Below are positions 13,464 to 25,963 of a DNA stretch of 64,000 bases, in pieces. The stretch's first letter is position 1; every line of letters starts with the position of its first letter. Position numbers and translations under genes: made by a program. The notes under the pieces were generated by a model. That model worked only from the letters and a program-made list of their open reading frames with translations. It did not search any database and was not told where the DNA came from. This DNA is from Synaphobranchus kaupii (lineage: Eukaryota; Chordata; Actinopteri; Anguilliformes; Synaphobranchidae), in assembly GCA_029718625.1 (NCBI GenBank), contig CM056383.1, positions 14,749,066 through 14,813,065 of the forward strand, written 5' to 3'.

Positions 13464-15091
13464 CTCTAATATTTAACATTACTCATAACATAAAGGGCCT
13501 TACAAGTACAGTAGCCATGGTGTGGAATAAGTTGATCTTGAAATATACATTAAACATTTGGAATATCTACTGTTCACTTAGTTGCACCTTCATACCTGGG
13601 TTATTAAATGCTATTTTAACATCAGTGTGCACTAATTGGGAAGAACACGATTCCAGACACGGAGAAGCCTTGGAAGAGGTGACTACCAGGTCCTTATTTT
13701 ACATAAGCACGTACTTAACATTCATTTAATTATTAATTGTTCTGCTTTGTGAGTCCGTTGTTTTTTCCCCAAAGATTTCCCTTTAAATGAACAATAAATA
13801 AATGCGTGCATTTTGCTGAAGTAAATCTGCCAACATTAAAAAAAAGGTTTATTCATTATTAATTTATTAATTCATACACATCGTGCGTACTGTTGCCTGC
13901 TCCTTTATCGTTTATTAGCTTCAGTGGGAGTAAGGGAGCAGCTGATTCATCGCCCTGTTGAAATGCACTGAGCTAAGATGTTGCTGATTTATTTGAGTGT
14001 TATTATTTCTTTGTTTAAAGGTGCTTACCGAGCTCTGGGAAAGCAATATTTGCCAAATGGAAAAGGAGTGTTGCAATAATTTACAGAGAAGTGAAGAAAG
14101 TAAATTATGTGGTAAACATGCCTCCCCTGGGTCACTAAAGAAACAGTGTAGAGATGAAGGCAAAATACTAAATTCCCAAAGGTTCAGGTTGACAGCCAAA
14201 TGTTTTTTTTTTCTCCTTTTTTTTTTGAGTAACCTAATGTTTTGCTGTGCATTCTCTGGAGAAATTTCCAAAATCAGAAGGCATTTTCCATTGAAAGTAA
14301 TTAAGTAATTAATGTTTTGTCCATATTAGCATTTTCGAAGACCTTGATTTCAGATAAATTAGCAGCAGCCCATTTAAAAGTGTGTGTAGTTTAATGACCG
14401 TAGACACAAATCTGGTGACTGGGACATTTATTTAGAAATATGACATAGACCCTTTGACTAGACCCTGTGCTTTTCTGTGGTTCCTTGCATACTCAAAGAA
14501 GAAGCCGTCTACTTTATTTACCTGGAAATTCCCTCATTCAATCTGTATTGTCTTAATTTTTTGGATCAATCTATCCAATAAGGTTTAAAGGATGGGCTCA
14601 CTGAGGAGAGCTTTTAATATTTGAACGTTTAGAGGTTGTGTTCAAATCGGGACAATTCAGTGTTCCTTTTTATCTACATTGTGACAGCAAATGTGTGTGA
14701 AGATGAGATCGGTTCTATTTCTTGGGAACTGCCTTCTTGTGCTGCGATTTATCTGAGATGTTTGTTTCATTTTCTTCTGAATCCCGCAAACTATTTTGCA
14801 GTCTCTTTTGGATCTGATTTTGACTTCTACACCCTACAAAGCATGGGGCCACACATAATGGTCAGCTTTTAAGAGCACTTCAAAAATAGTAAGTACACTC
14901 TAGATCGCTTTTTTCCCGCTGTAAACGTGTTTGTATGCCTACCTTATAGTGAAACTTATTCATGCATTCCGTTATTTCAACAATTATGAAATAATATTGT
15001 ATATCATAAGAAACTAGTAGAAAAGCGTCTTTGTGCTGCCCCTAACTGTTGAAATTTCCTTTCTGCTCCCCGCACTGCCCCCGCCCCAATC
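13461..15091. other. AT-rich non-coding DNA
   Basis: No exon or mobile element recognised. T-rich runs occur at 14202-14226. Open frames at 13921-14308 overlap on both strands and lack domains. Confidence 0.5.
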
Positions 15092-15131
15092 ATGATGTAA
15101 GAGTACCTCTTTGGAGGTACATCTACGTCAT
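15092..15131. repeat. Imperfect 18-bp-stem hairpin, 4-nt loop
   Basis: The inner stem GTACCTC/GAGGTAC is perfect (15103-15109 with 15114-15120, loop TTTG). The outer arms ATGATGTAAGA and ATCTACGTCAT extend the pairing with mismatches. It could be a small MITE, a recombination footprint or a transcribed hairpin; function unknown. Confidence 0.8.
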
Positions 15132-15212
15132 ATGGATAATTGTTGTCGCCCACAACGGTAACATATGGCACCTGATTGGTTAGACCCACTACGTTACTTT
15201 TGTTTCGGCTCC

Positions 15213-15235
15213 ACGTTTTTAAACTGGAAAAACGT
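15213..15235. repeat. Short inverted repeat
   Basis: ACGTTTTT (15213-15220) pairs with AAAAACGT (15228-15235) across a 7-nt loop. It lies about 80 bp downstream of the larger hairpin at 15092. Confidence 0.7.
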
Positions 15236-15612
15236 TGTGTCCTGTTCATAAACTCTCTTATTCCACCTAAATAGTCCACTAAAATTTGTTTCTGAAAATA
15301 TTTGAGGTGAGAAATAGGCCATGCAGTTGCTAAATCTTAATTCATATTTGATGTGCAACGTCTAGTTTGAAAGTTTGATCCGAGTTATACAAAATCATTT
15401 GTACAATATACGTTCATTTACACAGCTCCTCCGCCCCCACCCCTCTCCCTCGCTCACCCCACAAAGTATTTTTCAAAATTGTATAGTAGGCGGAGACAGG
15501 CTGAGACAGTGGGTGTACTTGCTCTTTAAAGGCATTTAGTGATTGTAATGAAAAATGAAATAATGTTGAATTCCTTACTCTGTATGTGACTGTCTGCAGT
15601 GAATAGTCACCA
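15236..15612. other. Non-coding DNA
   Basis: A C-rich patch (CCGCCCCCACCCCTCTCCC, about 15430) in otherwise AT-rich sequence. Nothing else was recognised. Confidence 0.4.
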
Positions 15613-16033
15613 TTAATGCCTGGTATACACACACACTACAGGATCATCTGGTCGATTTTGGGCCTGGTTCCCCCCTTCCAACAATCGTGGGGCCGTTCCC
15701 GATTTGAGGCTGGTCTGAACTGATCTGCCCTGATTATCATGTAGTGTAATGTGTTAACAGACGGAATCTTAACCCTCCCTATTGGCTCAGGGTCGCCCAA
15801 ATTTCGAACATGTTTCATATTTATGACTGAAATCCTGTAGTGCGAGGGGAACAGAGATGGAATCTCAAACAGAAATAGCCAATGAGAGCCGAGCTGGCTG
15901 GTAAGCTGGCTGGAATTTGCGGAACTCAACAACAGCAGAAACTACAGCAAATACAAAGATGACTTCTGCTGTCTCCCGAGAAATGGAAGACAAGCTAGTA
16001 AAATTATGCCAACATGAATGAATGCTCATTTAA
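15613..16033 (+). mobile_element. DNA-transposon 5' fragment (MADF-encoding type)
   Basis: A TTAA at 15613-15616 is followed by GCCTGGTATACACACACAC and text (CAGGATCATCTGGTCG) resembling the ends of a fish DNA-transposon group. Downstream lies the start of a MADF-like frame (15959-16021). The right half of the transposon is missing. The class is uncertain: PIF/Harbinger-like and ISL2EU/Kolobok-like elements carry such accessory proteins or termini. Confidence 0.45.
15959..16021 (+). pseudogene. MADF-like transposon protein, N-terminal stub
   Basis: The frame starts at the ATG at 15959 and runs 20 codons to TGA at 16019-16021. It includes SREMEDKLVKL, wording I recognise from the first helix of MADF/Myb-like DNA-binding proteins encoded by fish DNA transposons. 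The rest of the MADF domain is missing and the sequence diverges right after the stop, so this is a truncated, dead remnant and not a host gene. The short length means the match could be coincidental. A translated search against repeat libraries would settle it. Confidence 0.4.
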
Positions 16034-16050
16034 TGCACACGTTTTCTCTG

Positions 16051-16128
16051 CTTGACCCTGGGGTTGCCTACCCCTGCTTGACCCTGGGGTTGCCTACCCC
16101 TGCTTGACCCTGGGGTTGCCTACCCCTG
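16051..16128. repeat. 26-bp tandem repeat, three perfect copies
   Basis: The unit CTTGACCCTGGGGTTGCCTA plus CCCCTG occurs at 16051-16076, 16077-16102 and 16103-16128 without a mismatch. Read in reverse the unit begins CAGGGGTAGGCAAC, like a hAT-type terminus. The array may therefore be an amplified transposon end. Confidence 0.97.
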
Positions 16129-18100
16129 GTATAAACGTATAAAAGCGTGTGATGGCCCGTGTTGGGCAAAATGTCTTGTGTGTGCATTCTGACGACTGGA
16201 AGATAAAATAATCTGTGAAATTTGTTGTTATGTGTGGGATCTCCCATATCAGTTACGATTTGAAAAGTCCTACTCCTGTAGTGTGCAGCAGGCATAATCA
16301 CCGTATCTGTACAAATCTGTTCATTGACATTGTTTAAATCCACCCATCTGCCTTCATTAATGTACATTTAACTTGTGATTTACATACAGAACATTCTCAT
16401 ACAATTCAGAGAAAGGAAATCTTCCTGCTCAAAATATTCCTTATAAATGGATAGAAGCAAGAAGACTTATTGTTTTTTCCCTCATTTCTGGAATTCAAAC
16501 ATCGCTAAAATTAATTTAAGCAAACAAAAACCAGAAAGCTTGCATAAAGGTGACACTGAAACATAAGACAATATGCATAATGGTTTGTGTGAACAACTGT
16601 TAAAGATGGAAATAATTAATACACAATCCGACCTACAGTGGGTGTTTTGAACATGACTGGTAGATATCCCATAAGCCATTTCATGTGTGTCAATTTGAAA
16701 TGTACACGATGCAACAAGGGATGTGCACTGAGGCAGTAACACAATCTCCGTTCCTAGCACGCAGGAGAGATTTATTGATTAGTAAAGGTATGCCATGTGT
16801 TAATACTACATCTAGAGTTTACAAGGTCCAACATTCTCTGTGCACAATCATTCTATGTATATCAAAGCTCATTGAAAGAGATATCCTCATACTTTTGTGT
16901 GTTTCACATAAATAGATATAAGGTGAACTAAAAGTACGTATATGTTGTTAGCGCATGAATGTATGGCATCTCTATGGCCTATACCCTACCATCATTCAGA
17001 TATATTCTCCTGTACATATGATCTCATTCCACCTGTCTTCTTTCACTAACTTCATAGACCTCCTAAAGCTAGGCCCGTGCCCAATTTTGATGTTTCTTCA
17101 GCGCCACGAGAATTTGGTATTCAGTGCTGTTGTATATGAAAACCACCTAAAGGCATTGTTTTCCTTATCTCCGTTTTATTTATAGGTTTTTCTTCACCAT
17201 ATATGCAGCTGTGGGCTTTGTTCAGGATTATTTTATTGAAATTAATTACTGGTTATGCAACAATGTGAGAGATGATATCGGGTTATGCGCTCCATGGTAT
17301 TAAAGATCTGCTTATGCTGCCACCCTGGTGAAATGTCTGCTATCTCAGGCTCACGTGATCAAGGTCTTAACAGTAATTAATCCCCCTAAAAGCCTCGACT
17401 GAGGTGGGAATGATGGCTCAGAAATTCAATTACTGCAACACAGGCTGCCATTTTTTTATGGAGAAATATGTAGCATTTATTTTCTGTGCGAATATTAGCC
17501 ACCTGAGCCTGTACCCTCATTTGAAAACGGAATCCTGAGGCTTGTAAGAGCCTCCAAAAAAATCTCCACCCCCACAATTTACATTATTTTATGTTTGAAC
17601 AGGCTAGGAAAATACAGTAGATCTACTGAGACAATCAGTTTCTTAGTCAATGCAAATTAGACGTAGTGGTCAATAATTTACTTGTATGCATTTTCTTAAA
17701 AAAAAAAAAAAACAGCAGACTTTCAGGTTGAATATGATATATTATTTTTTCTCTTGTTTTTAACTTCTTGTTTTGCAGTCAAACTGAAGGACGTGTTCAA
17801 CACATTCACATCTTCCCTGTCGTGAATCTTTGATCCAATCGGTTCCCACTGAATCGCCCAAAACAAAAAAGCTGCACTGAAGTCAATAATAGTGCACAGC
17901 ACTTGAATGGGGGAAAAGAATGCCACTGACTTCAGTGTGTAAATGATGCAGAATGTGGGTCAGTGTCATCAGGATTGCATGAGATATTTAAGCTGATTGC
18001 AAGGCACACGGTTTTTCTCCTGATCCTCCCCATTGCTCCTCTGCAGACTAAATCTGAAAAGGTTACGACTTAATCTGCGGAAATGGAGGTGGAGACCTGG
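16129..18100. other. AT-rich non-coding DNA
   Basis: No gene recognised. The sub-block 17290-17560 is non-repetitive, contains a CACGTG-type E-box (TCACGTGATC) and CAGTAATTAATCC, and has a conserved-element look (inference). An A-run lies at 17699-17712. Confidence 0.45.
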
Positions 18101-19070
18101 GGGGCCTGTATCACGGAGGAAAGGTTAAGTGGGCTAGCCAGCTAACTTTGGGCTTAATCCTGAGTGTCTGGTATCATGAAAGTCACTCTATTTTGATCGG
18201 GCTAAATTTCCATGGTGACTTAAGCTGGGGACACATCTCGTGATTTTTTCCATCTTAAGCGATAATCAAGAGATTGAGTAGCGGCCATTTAACAACTGAC
18301 ATTTGCAGATTTTTCATCTCTTCGCTCGCAAAGACGGCTGTCTTTGAGGAACATGCGTCTAATGATGGAGACTAGATGGACATAGAGATATCTTGTGAGA
18401 AAATAATTTTTCTTGGTACACCTGCACTTACAAGAACATATTTTTGCTGGGATACTTTAAATCCAAACAAACATGGAGCCCATACAGCTTGCAACTTTGT
18501 CAGCTTTGTCGTGGTAACTTTCAGACTCAAGAGTCCGCCGCAAATCCACAAGTCGCTCGTCATTTTTAGCACTACAGAAAACACGTTATTCGGCTCAGCC
18601 ATCGCTCATGTTGGATCTTGTGTTTACTTCTGTATTTCCCCCCTCTTCTTTCCTTTGTTGCAAACTCAATTGACAATTCCCATTGCGATTTCAGTCTTTG
18701 ACGATGACAAACCACAGGATTATGCAAAGACTAGCCCTGATAATATCAAACGTTTGATTTAATCGTGGCGTTGTATGAGAGAGATTTGAGTCTTTCACTC
18801 CCAGACATATAACAGTTACATTTGCGACAATACAACATGACTACCCTGGAATACCCTGGACTACCGCAGATTCTGCCCAATCTCAAATTGTTGCCAAAAA
18901 TACTTAAAAATTGTCTAATGTACAGATAGCTTAAGTCCTGTCCTGGGTTGACAAAGTGAATTTATAACCAGTATCATGATACAAATTATCTGTCATTGCC
19001 ATGGTTAGGATTTGTTGAGCCGGCTGGACTTGGCTTAACTGAATTGAGCTTCTTTTGTGATACAGGCCCC
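18101..19070. mobile_element. Harbinger-like TIR element, 970 bp, with nested insert
   Basis: Perfect 14-bp terminal inverted repeats: GGGGCCTGTATCAC at 18101-18114 and GTGATACAGGCCCC at 19057-19070. Flanking TGG occurs at 18098-18100 and 19071-19073, consistent with the 3-bp TSD of PIF/Harbinger elements. No transposase frame is present, so the element is non-autonomous. Its middle is split by a second element (18224-18930). Confidence 0.75.
18224..18930. mobile_element. Nested 707-bp element flanked by TTAA
   Basis: TTAA occurs at 18220-18223 and 18931-18934, directly flanking the insert. The ends GCTGGGGACACATCTCG and (reverse) GCTATCTGTACATTAGAC are only weakly inverted. TTAA duplications are known for piggyBac and Kolobok elements. 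The 128-codon open frame at 18376-18762 has no recognised domain. Removing the insert restores a continuous host element, which supports nesting. Confidence 0.5.
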
Positions 19071-20499
<1,429 letters not shown>

Positions 20500-20700
20500 C
20501 CACCTTAAGTGCCATTAAGCGATCAAAAGTGGCGCAGACATTGGCTAACGTAATTAGAATAAAAACCGAGGGAAGATTTCTTACAGATAATGGGCCGTAA
20601 ACAGAAGGCATTACGGCGCGGCGGAGATTATTCACACACCGGATGTGCCGCGTCTATTAACAAAGTCGAGCTCGGAAAATAAAAATAAAATGTAATTTGG
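20500..20700. promoter_or_regulatory. Candidate conserved non-coding element
   Basis: A non-repetitive block with AAGTGCCATTAAGCG (NKX-like AAGTG plus ATTA), ACGTAATTAG and TTAACAAAG words, between less structured flanks. Constraint is inferred only. Confidence 0.22.
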
Positions 20701-21141
20701 CTTTTTGTATTGGGATGGAGCCATATAGTGTGAAAATGCATTCAGCAAACATGAGTGTCTCCCTCCTTAATTGCCAATATTCAAAACAATGCAGGCCTTC
20801 GACAATCGTAAAAAGGATGTTAAGCACTCGTGCAAAGAGGGTTTTCTCCTCAGCTAATGCCTCTCTCCCTCTTCATGTATTTAACTAGAGGACCGAAGGA
20901 GGCCTATGCTCTGGTAATAGAGATGTTAGGTGGATAAAGGATTGCGGAAGTGGAGGTTTCTTTGTGTTAAATGACTGGGTCAAACAGTCAAACTGTAATT
21001 ACTGTGAAGTGGCGTGTTGATAGCCAGTCACCCTGCCCACCTGCCCACCTGCCATTAGCCATTTGAACTGGGGAAGACATCAGTCAGCTGGGAGCAGAAG
21101 CTCATTTGTAATAGAGTTTCCTGGTGTCACCGGTGGAGGTG
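20701..21141. other. Non-coding DNA
   Basis: No gene or mobile element recognised. A short duplicated word (CTGCCCACCTGCCCACCTGCC) lies near 21030. Confidence 0.45.
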
Positions 21142-21186
21142 GGGTGTGTGTGTGTGCGTGTGCGCGTGTGTGTGTTTGGGGGGGGT
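21142..21186. repeat. GT-rich then G-rich low complexity
   Basis: Imperfect (GT)n with GC interruptions, followed by TTTGGGGGGGGTT. Confidence 0.9.
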
Positions 21187-21214
21187 TAATTGTTCTGGGA
21201 TCAGCGCTTAAGGC

Positions 21215-21475
21215 AGGCATGTCAGACTGCAGTCCTGCAGGGCCACATTTTCTGCTGGTCCAGTATGTTTCAGCACTTAAGTGATTAATTAAAGTCGTTG
21301 ACCGGCGAAAGACTTCACACACCTTGTTTCCAAGGCTTAAATCAGCTGCGGATTGAAGGGAAACCACAAAAACCTGCAGATGCGATGGCTCCCCGGGACT
21401 GGAGGTAAACCTGCAGATGCGATGGCTCCCCGGGACTGGAGGTAAACCTGCAGGCGTTGCAGCCCTGCGGAAATC
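21215..21475. mobile_element. hAT-type MITE with duplicated right end
   Basis: Left text (CAGTCCTGCAGGGCCAC, TCTGCTGGT) and right text (CCCCGGGACTGGAGGT) match the arrangement of fish hAT-type MITEs with complementary ends (GCAGTCCTGCAGGG against CCGGGACTGGAG). A 37-bp right-end segment is duplicated at 21371-21407 and 21408-21444, with a partial third copy from 21445. No transposase is present. Confidence 0.55.
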
Positions 21476-22381
21476 CAACCACTGTTAAGAGAGCACTGCC
21501 CATTAACTGACAAGGAAGTAATGTGTATGTGAATGTGCTATCAACAAATAAATCATATTCTTTAAGAAAGAAATTCACAATGCAGTGGGCAGGGAAGGAA
21601 CTAAAAGTATAGTTACAAGGCTACAGGTTCACACCTCCAGGGGGACACTCTTGAGAATAGTACTTGTTCTGAATTGCCTCAATAAATATAATGCTGTAAA
21701 AAAAAGCATAATATATTAAATATAAGACACCCCAGATAAGCCTTACTGCCAGAGATTCACATTTAGCTCCTGTATTTGTTCTGTCCCCCACTCTGCTTTT
21801 TAATGACAGGTGGTTCTGGGGCTTTTGTGAAACTGACAAGTGTTCACTTTCACTCTCAGATCACAAACTATTACGTAAACGTTCCAGGAAATTTAGTTGC
21901 TAGCAATTTGTGAACACATTTGCCACCTCTTCAGGTTTCCCGCAAACCCACCTTCCTCTTAAAACCATTTGTGTTGCTGGTACAGAGAAGAAGTGCAATC
22001 AAATGATTTGTTGCCTAAATGTTGACCGTCAATGGGTGTTGGTCACGCGTGCGCCCACTCGCTGCCATGGAAACCAAATGAGGCTGAAAATGATTGGCCA
22101 AGCAGGCGATTTCTCTCGCAAGCTTACCTGCTCTTCGAGATAAGTTGTTGGAATGAAATTGAGATTTATTTGAGAAACATTTAAAAAAAACAAGCCCCTG
22201 GTTGGTCACACTAACCATAACGGTTGGCATTACAGTACATAACATCAAATGCCACAGTACTGTCATGGTTACATGTTGAAATTATTCATCCTGAGCGATT
22301 GGGGTACAGAAGTTTCAGTTTGAAGAACACTGAATATCTGGTTACTGTAAAAAACCTGTCGTACTGCTACTATGACTGCTG
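21476..22381. other. Non-coding DNA
   Basis: AT-rich sequence; open frames at 21342-21839 (minus) and 21910-22143 have no domain. Nothing was recognised. Confidence 0.45.
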
Positions 22382-22427
<46 letters not shown>

Positions 22428-22428
22428 A
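22382..22428. repeat. (CTA)n/(CCA)n trinucleotide repeat
   Basis: CTACTACTA, then (CCA)n, then a longer (CTA)n run. It causes the Tyr-repeat and Ser-repeat open frames on the two strands. Confidence 0.95.
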
Positions 22429-22947
22429 CAGTAACTGTAACAATGCTAACGTATGCACAAGAGGGATATGATTAATTAATTGATTTAACATGAGACATAT
22501 CTTTGGCCCCTTTATCCGCCAAAGAGCCCCTATACTTGACTGTATCTGTGCATTGTATTCCTGCTTCATGAGGTTGGACAAGCAGCTCAATCCATCTTTA
22601 ATTCATGTGATAAAAAATTCAGGAGAAGCCCTTGTACCAGCTGGGTTTTCTGTTAGTGAGCCGTTAATTCAGAGCTCAAATCCAAGCAAATTGAAGGTTA
22701 GGTTAACAGCAGTGTAGAACAGAAAGTCATTACACACCACCTGCATGCCACACAAGCTCACTCAGGTGAAGCCTGTAGCATGTTGGTAATGTAGTATGCA
22801 GCGTCTTGTTAATTCCCACTTCAAAAGCAAAGTGGAAATGCAAACAATCATTTAATTGCCTGAGAATATCACAATGGAAGAAGTCTAGACTAAAGCTGTG
22901 TGAATCAGAATGTACAATGTCATTCTGTTAAGGATGTGCCACTGTAT
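22429..22947. other. Non-coding DNA
   Basis: Single-copy sequence, nothing recognised. Confidence 0.4.
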
Positions 22948-22965
22948 CCCCCCCCCCCCCCCCCC
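22948..22965. repeat. Poly(C) tract, 18 nt
   Basis: An uninterrupted homopolymer. It is the first of eight C/G tracts of at least 14 nt between 22.9 and 38.4 kb. Confidence 0.95.
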
Positions 22966-23756
22966 GAGGGATCCAGGGAAGCGTCCCATCACTCAATAGC
23001 GACCCCCGCTGGTCAGTCTGCTGAGCTGCACGTGAAGTGTCTTCCTCCGCCACTCATATCTGCACAAGCCCGACATGAGAACTACACCGTGATAAGAAGC
23101 AGCAACTTGAGATTGTGTGTTTTGGAGGAGAGCGCTGCTCGTCCGCACTCTCCCAAATCACTAGCGGAGGTTTCAGCGATTTCAAACTGGGGGAAAAAAA
23201 CGGGGGAAAGCATAAACAAACAAAGGAAGAGAACGCTAATCTTCTGATTTTGGTCAACAAATTTGTTCAAGAGCTGCTGTCAACACCCTCAACGCAGTTC
23301 AACGTGCCGAAGACATGATGCTATTTTTGTTTACAGGATAGCTTTCGCTGACAAAGTTGTCCTTGCACGTTCAGTGTTTGCTTTGGATTAAGCAGCTTTG
23401 CTTTTACTTGCCAGAAGTGGGTACTGGGTTTCTGTGGTGACAAACGTTGCTTACTGACAGATGTTGCATCACTGACGCACACTCAACGGCCGCACAAAGC
23501 CCTACGCTCACGTGCACGTTAGCATCAACGTGAGGCCGAACTGGAATCATGGAACCCTACATCTGCCAAGTGCATTTGAGCTGCTGTAAACACAGAGCTG
23601 TCATGTAATGCAAGAGGTCTGCGTTTATAAACAGAATAGACTATCTCTGTCTCTGGAAAGACTAACAGAGGCTTTATATGAAGCTTAACCGGGGTCTGAA
23701 GATGTAATTTTTTATTTTTTTTGTTGCAGTTCGCATCGGAATGTGGCGTGAAACTT
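22966..23756. other. Non-coding DNA
   Basis: Mixed-composition single-copy sequence. Overlapping frames at 22900-23318 on both strands lack domains. Confidence 0.4.
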
Positions 23757-23806
23757 GGAGAGAGAGAGAGAGGGAGAGAGAGAGAGAGGGAGAGAGAGAG
23801 TGTGTG

Positions 23807-23891
<85 letters not shown>
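23757..23891. repeat. (GA)n-(TG)n-(CGTG)10-(TG)n compound microsatellite
   Basis: A GA tract runs to about 23800, then (TG)10, (CGTG)10 at 23821-23860, then (TG)n to 23891. The order of a polypurine tract followed by alternating purine-pyrimidine sequence combines triplex-prone and Z-DNA-prone stretches. Arg/His-repeat frames here are artefacts. Confidence 0.97.
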
Positions 23892-23893
<2 letters not shown>

Positions 23894-24112
23894 GTAAAAA
23901 AACAAGCTGTACTGACAGAGATAACATCTGGATGACTTTGGTATACATCTCTCCATGTCAGATGCTCTCTTGAGAATACATAGCAAAGAAGAGAAAGCAA
24001 TAAAAAAGAATACTATGGGACAAGTAAAGACTTTTATTACACTGTGGGTGTGGTGACATAAATCTGTGGGAATTCAAGTAACAAACTGCCAAAAGTGAAT
24101 TTGGACAGCGCG
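23892..24112. other. Non-coding DNA
   Basis: Nothing recognised. Confidence 0.4.
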
Positions 24113-24345
24113 TCTCCCCTGCTCTCCGTCTCCCCCCCCCCCTCCCCCTTTTCCTCCCTCCCTCTTCCTCAACCCTCTCCTCTTCTATCTTTCTCATCCT
24201 GTCCAATCCTTCTCTCCCCTTCTCCTTTTCACATACTCTCTCTCTCTCTCTCCTCATCTCCCTCCCTCTGTCACGTTCTTTTACCCTTTCCTTCCCTTTC
24301 ACACACTCCCTCCTCCTCTCGGCCCCCTTCTCCCTCTTTCATATT
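24113..24345. repeat. Polypyrimidine (CT-rich) tract
   Basis: About 230 bp of nearly uninterrupted C/T, including C11 at 24132-24142 and (CT)n near 24238-24252. Long polypyrimidine tracts with purine complements can form triplex (H-DNA). Confidence 0.9.
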
Positions 24346-24407
24346 TTAAGGTCGCAACCCCAATGATGTACTTATGCTGCGGTTTTTTCTTTTACATATT
24401 AATCCGG

Positions 24408-24434
24408 AGAGAAAGAGAGAGAGAGAGAGAGAGA
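24408..24434. repeat. (GA)n tract
   Basis: A short GA dinucleotide run about 60 bp after the CT-rich tract. The two are complementary in composition and could pair in single strands. Confidence 0.9.
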
Positions 24435-25958
24435 CTAAGGCAGACCTGGTGTCATCAGGAGAGGGTGGAAATGTCCTCACCCTCTCCTATAATGTTTTTC
24501 TTTTGTTTTTGCAATGAGAATACAGGAAATGTGTGGAACATCCCACAAGGGTTTGAGGGAAACTGCAGTGAGTTATAACAACCACTATAATAGAGACCGT
24601 TGGGAGGGAGGGGGCTGATATATGCCTCTGTATTAATGACAGGGAAGATTTGTGACGGTGAAAAAAAGGCTATTAAACAAAGAATTAGCATATGATAGTT
24701 CAGTCATCCCTGGTTGTTTTTGTTTACGTGTTTGTCTTTTTACCCCCCAGTAACTTTCAGTATTAAATGTGTTCATGTTTTGTATTCTTACATGAGTTAT
24801 GGCAAATGTGTTTGCATAAGCAATATTTTAACATTCTTTTACAGTTCTACATATATATATATATTTTTGATTGCAGTGAATGATGTGAAATTTCTCTCTG
24901 ACACATTTAACATCAAACCCTTCATCAGTGGTATCCTGCATTAGCGAATGAATTCTCAGTCTATGATTCTGTTAATATTATGTGAACACATACAATGGAT
25001 GCCACATCAAAAAAAACAAAGAGCGTAATCAGCTCGGGGCTGTTGATATTTTATAAGAGCACCTTCCTGGTGCTGTTTTTGAGGAGGAAAGGCACAGGGC
25101 GGGAGACGGTGATGGGGGCTGGTTGGGGGGGGGGGGGGGGGGGGGGGGGGCGGCTGTACCCATCCTGGCACTCTTCCCCCGTTGGACCTGAGTTCTTAGA
25201 TCACTATCCCCCTGTCTAATTTACCACACGTAGTCCAAATGAATTTACAGATCATGTTCTACTTTTTACAAGCCTGAAAGGGCTTAGCACCAGGTCCCCT
25301 GCTTCACAGCCTCAACAAAGCCAGCTGGCACTATACCTGTATTACTGCACATGCATCATCAACCATTAGAGCTTCTCGGGAGCTTTGAAGGCATAATATC
25401 CTTCCTGGGTGTAACTGACAAAGTAAGTGATTTTCTCATCACAGTACTTCGTTAATGGGGTAAAAGTGGTCTGATGTCATTTCCTGTTGCCAAAACATCC
25501 TTACGCAACATCTCATGCTGTTGCTTATCTAACGGTGTTCACGGTGTTCATATCACCTTTAAAATACAGGCATTGGGCCGGAGGAGGTTCAAGCCACATT
25601 AGCAATTTGGTTTAAAAAGTAATTGATAAGTCTTAATATTTATTTATTTAATTAATTAATTATCTATTTATCATTTAAATACAAATTGCGGTTACAAGAA
25701 CAGGACACAAATACTCATTACACTGGTGTGAACATAGTATCAACGTACCAAGTTCCAGGGAGTCCAGGGAGGGGAGGGTTCACCAAATACCATAGAATGA
25801 GACAGGAAATAAATAAATCTGCACTTTCGCATCAACAATTAAAACCATTACATCGGCTTAAAGTTCCCTTACTGTCTTTTTCCTTTTAATGAATGACTTC
25901 ACATGTGCTGTTGAATGTTCGTAAATGGTAGATGATATAGAAAATGTGTGGTAATGAC
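24435..25958. other. Non-coding DNA
   Basis: AT-rich single-copy sequence, including ATTTATTTA/ATTAATTA low complexity at about 25638-25672. No gene recognised. Confidence 0.45.
25125..25150. repeat. Poly(G) tract, 26 nt
   Basis: The longest homopolymer in the window. It is G-quadruplex-prone and a likely source of read-length error. Confidence 0.95.
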
Positions 25959-25963
25959 ATTTC

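Noticed and set aside
13232..13729. 165-codon open frame with His/Thr repeats
   Set aside because: It is the translation of the CA/CGCA microsatellite; equivalent frames exist on both strands.
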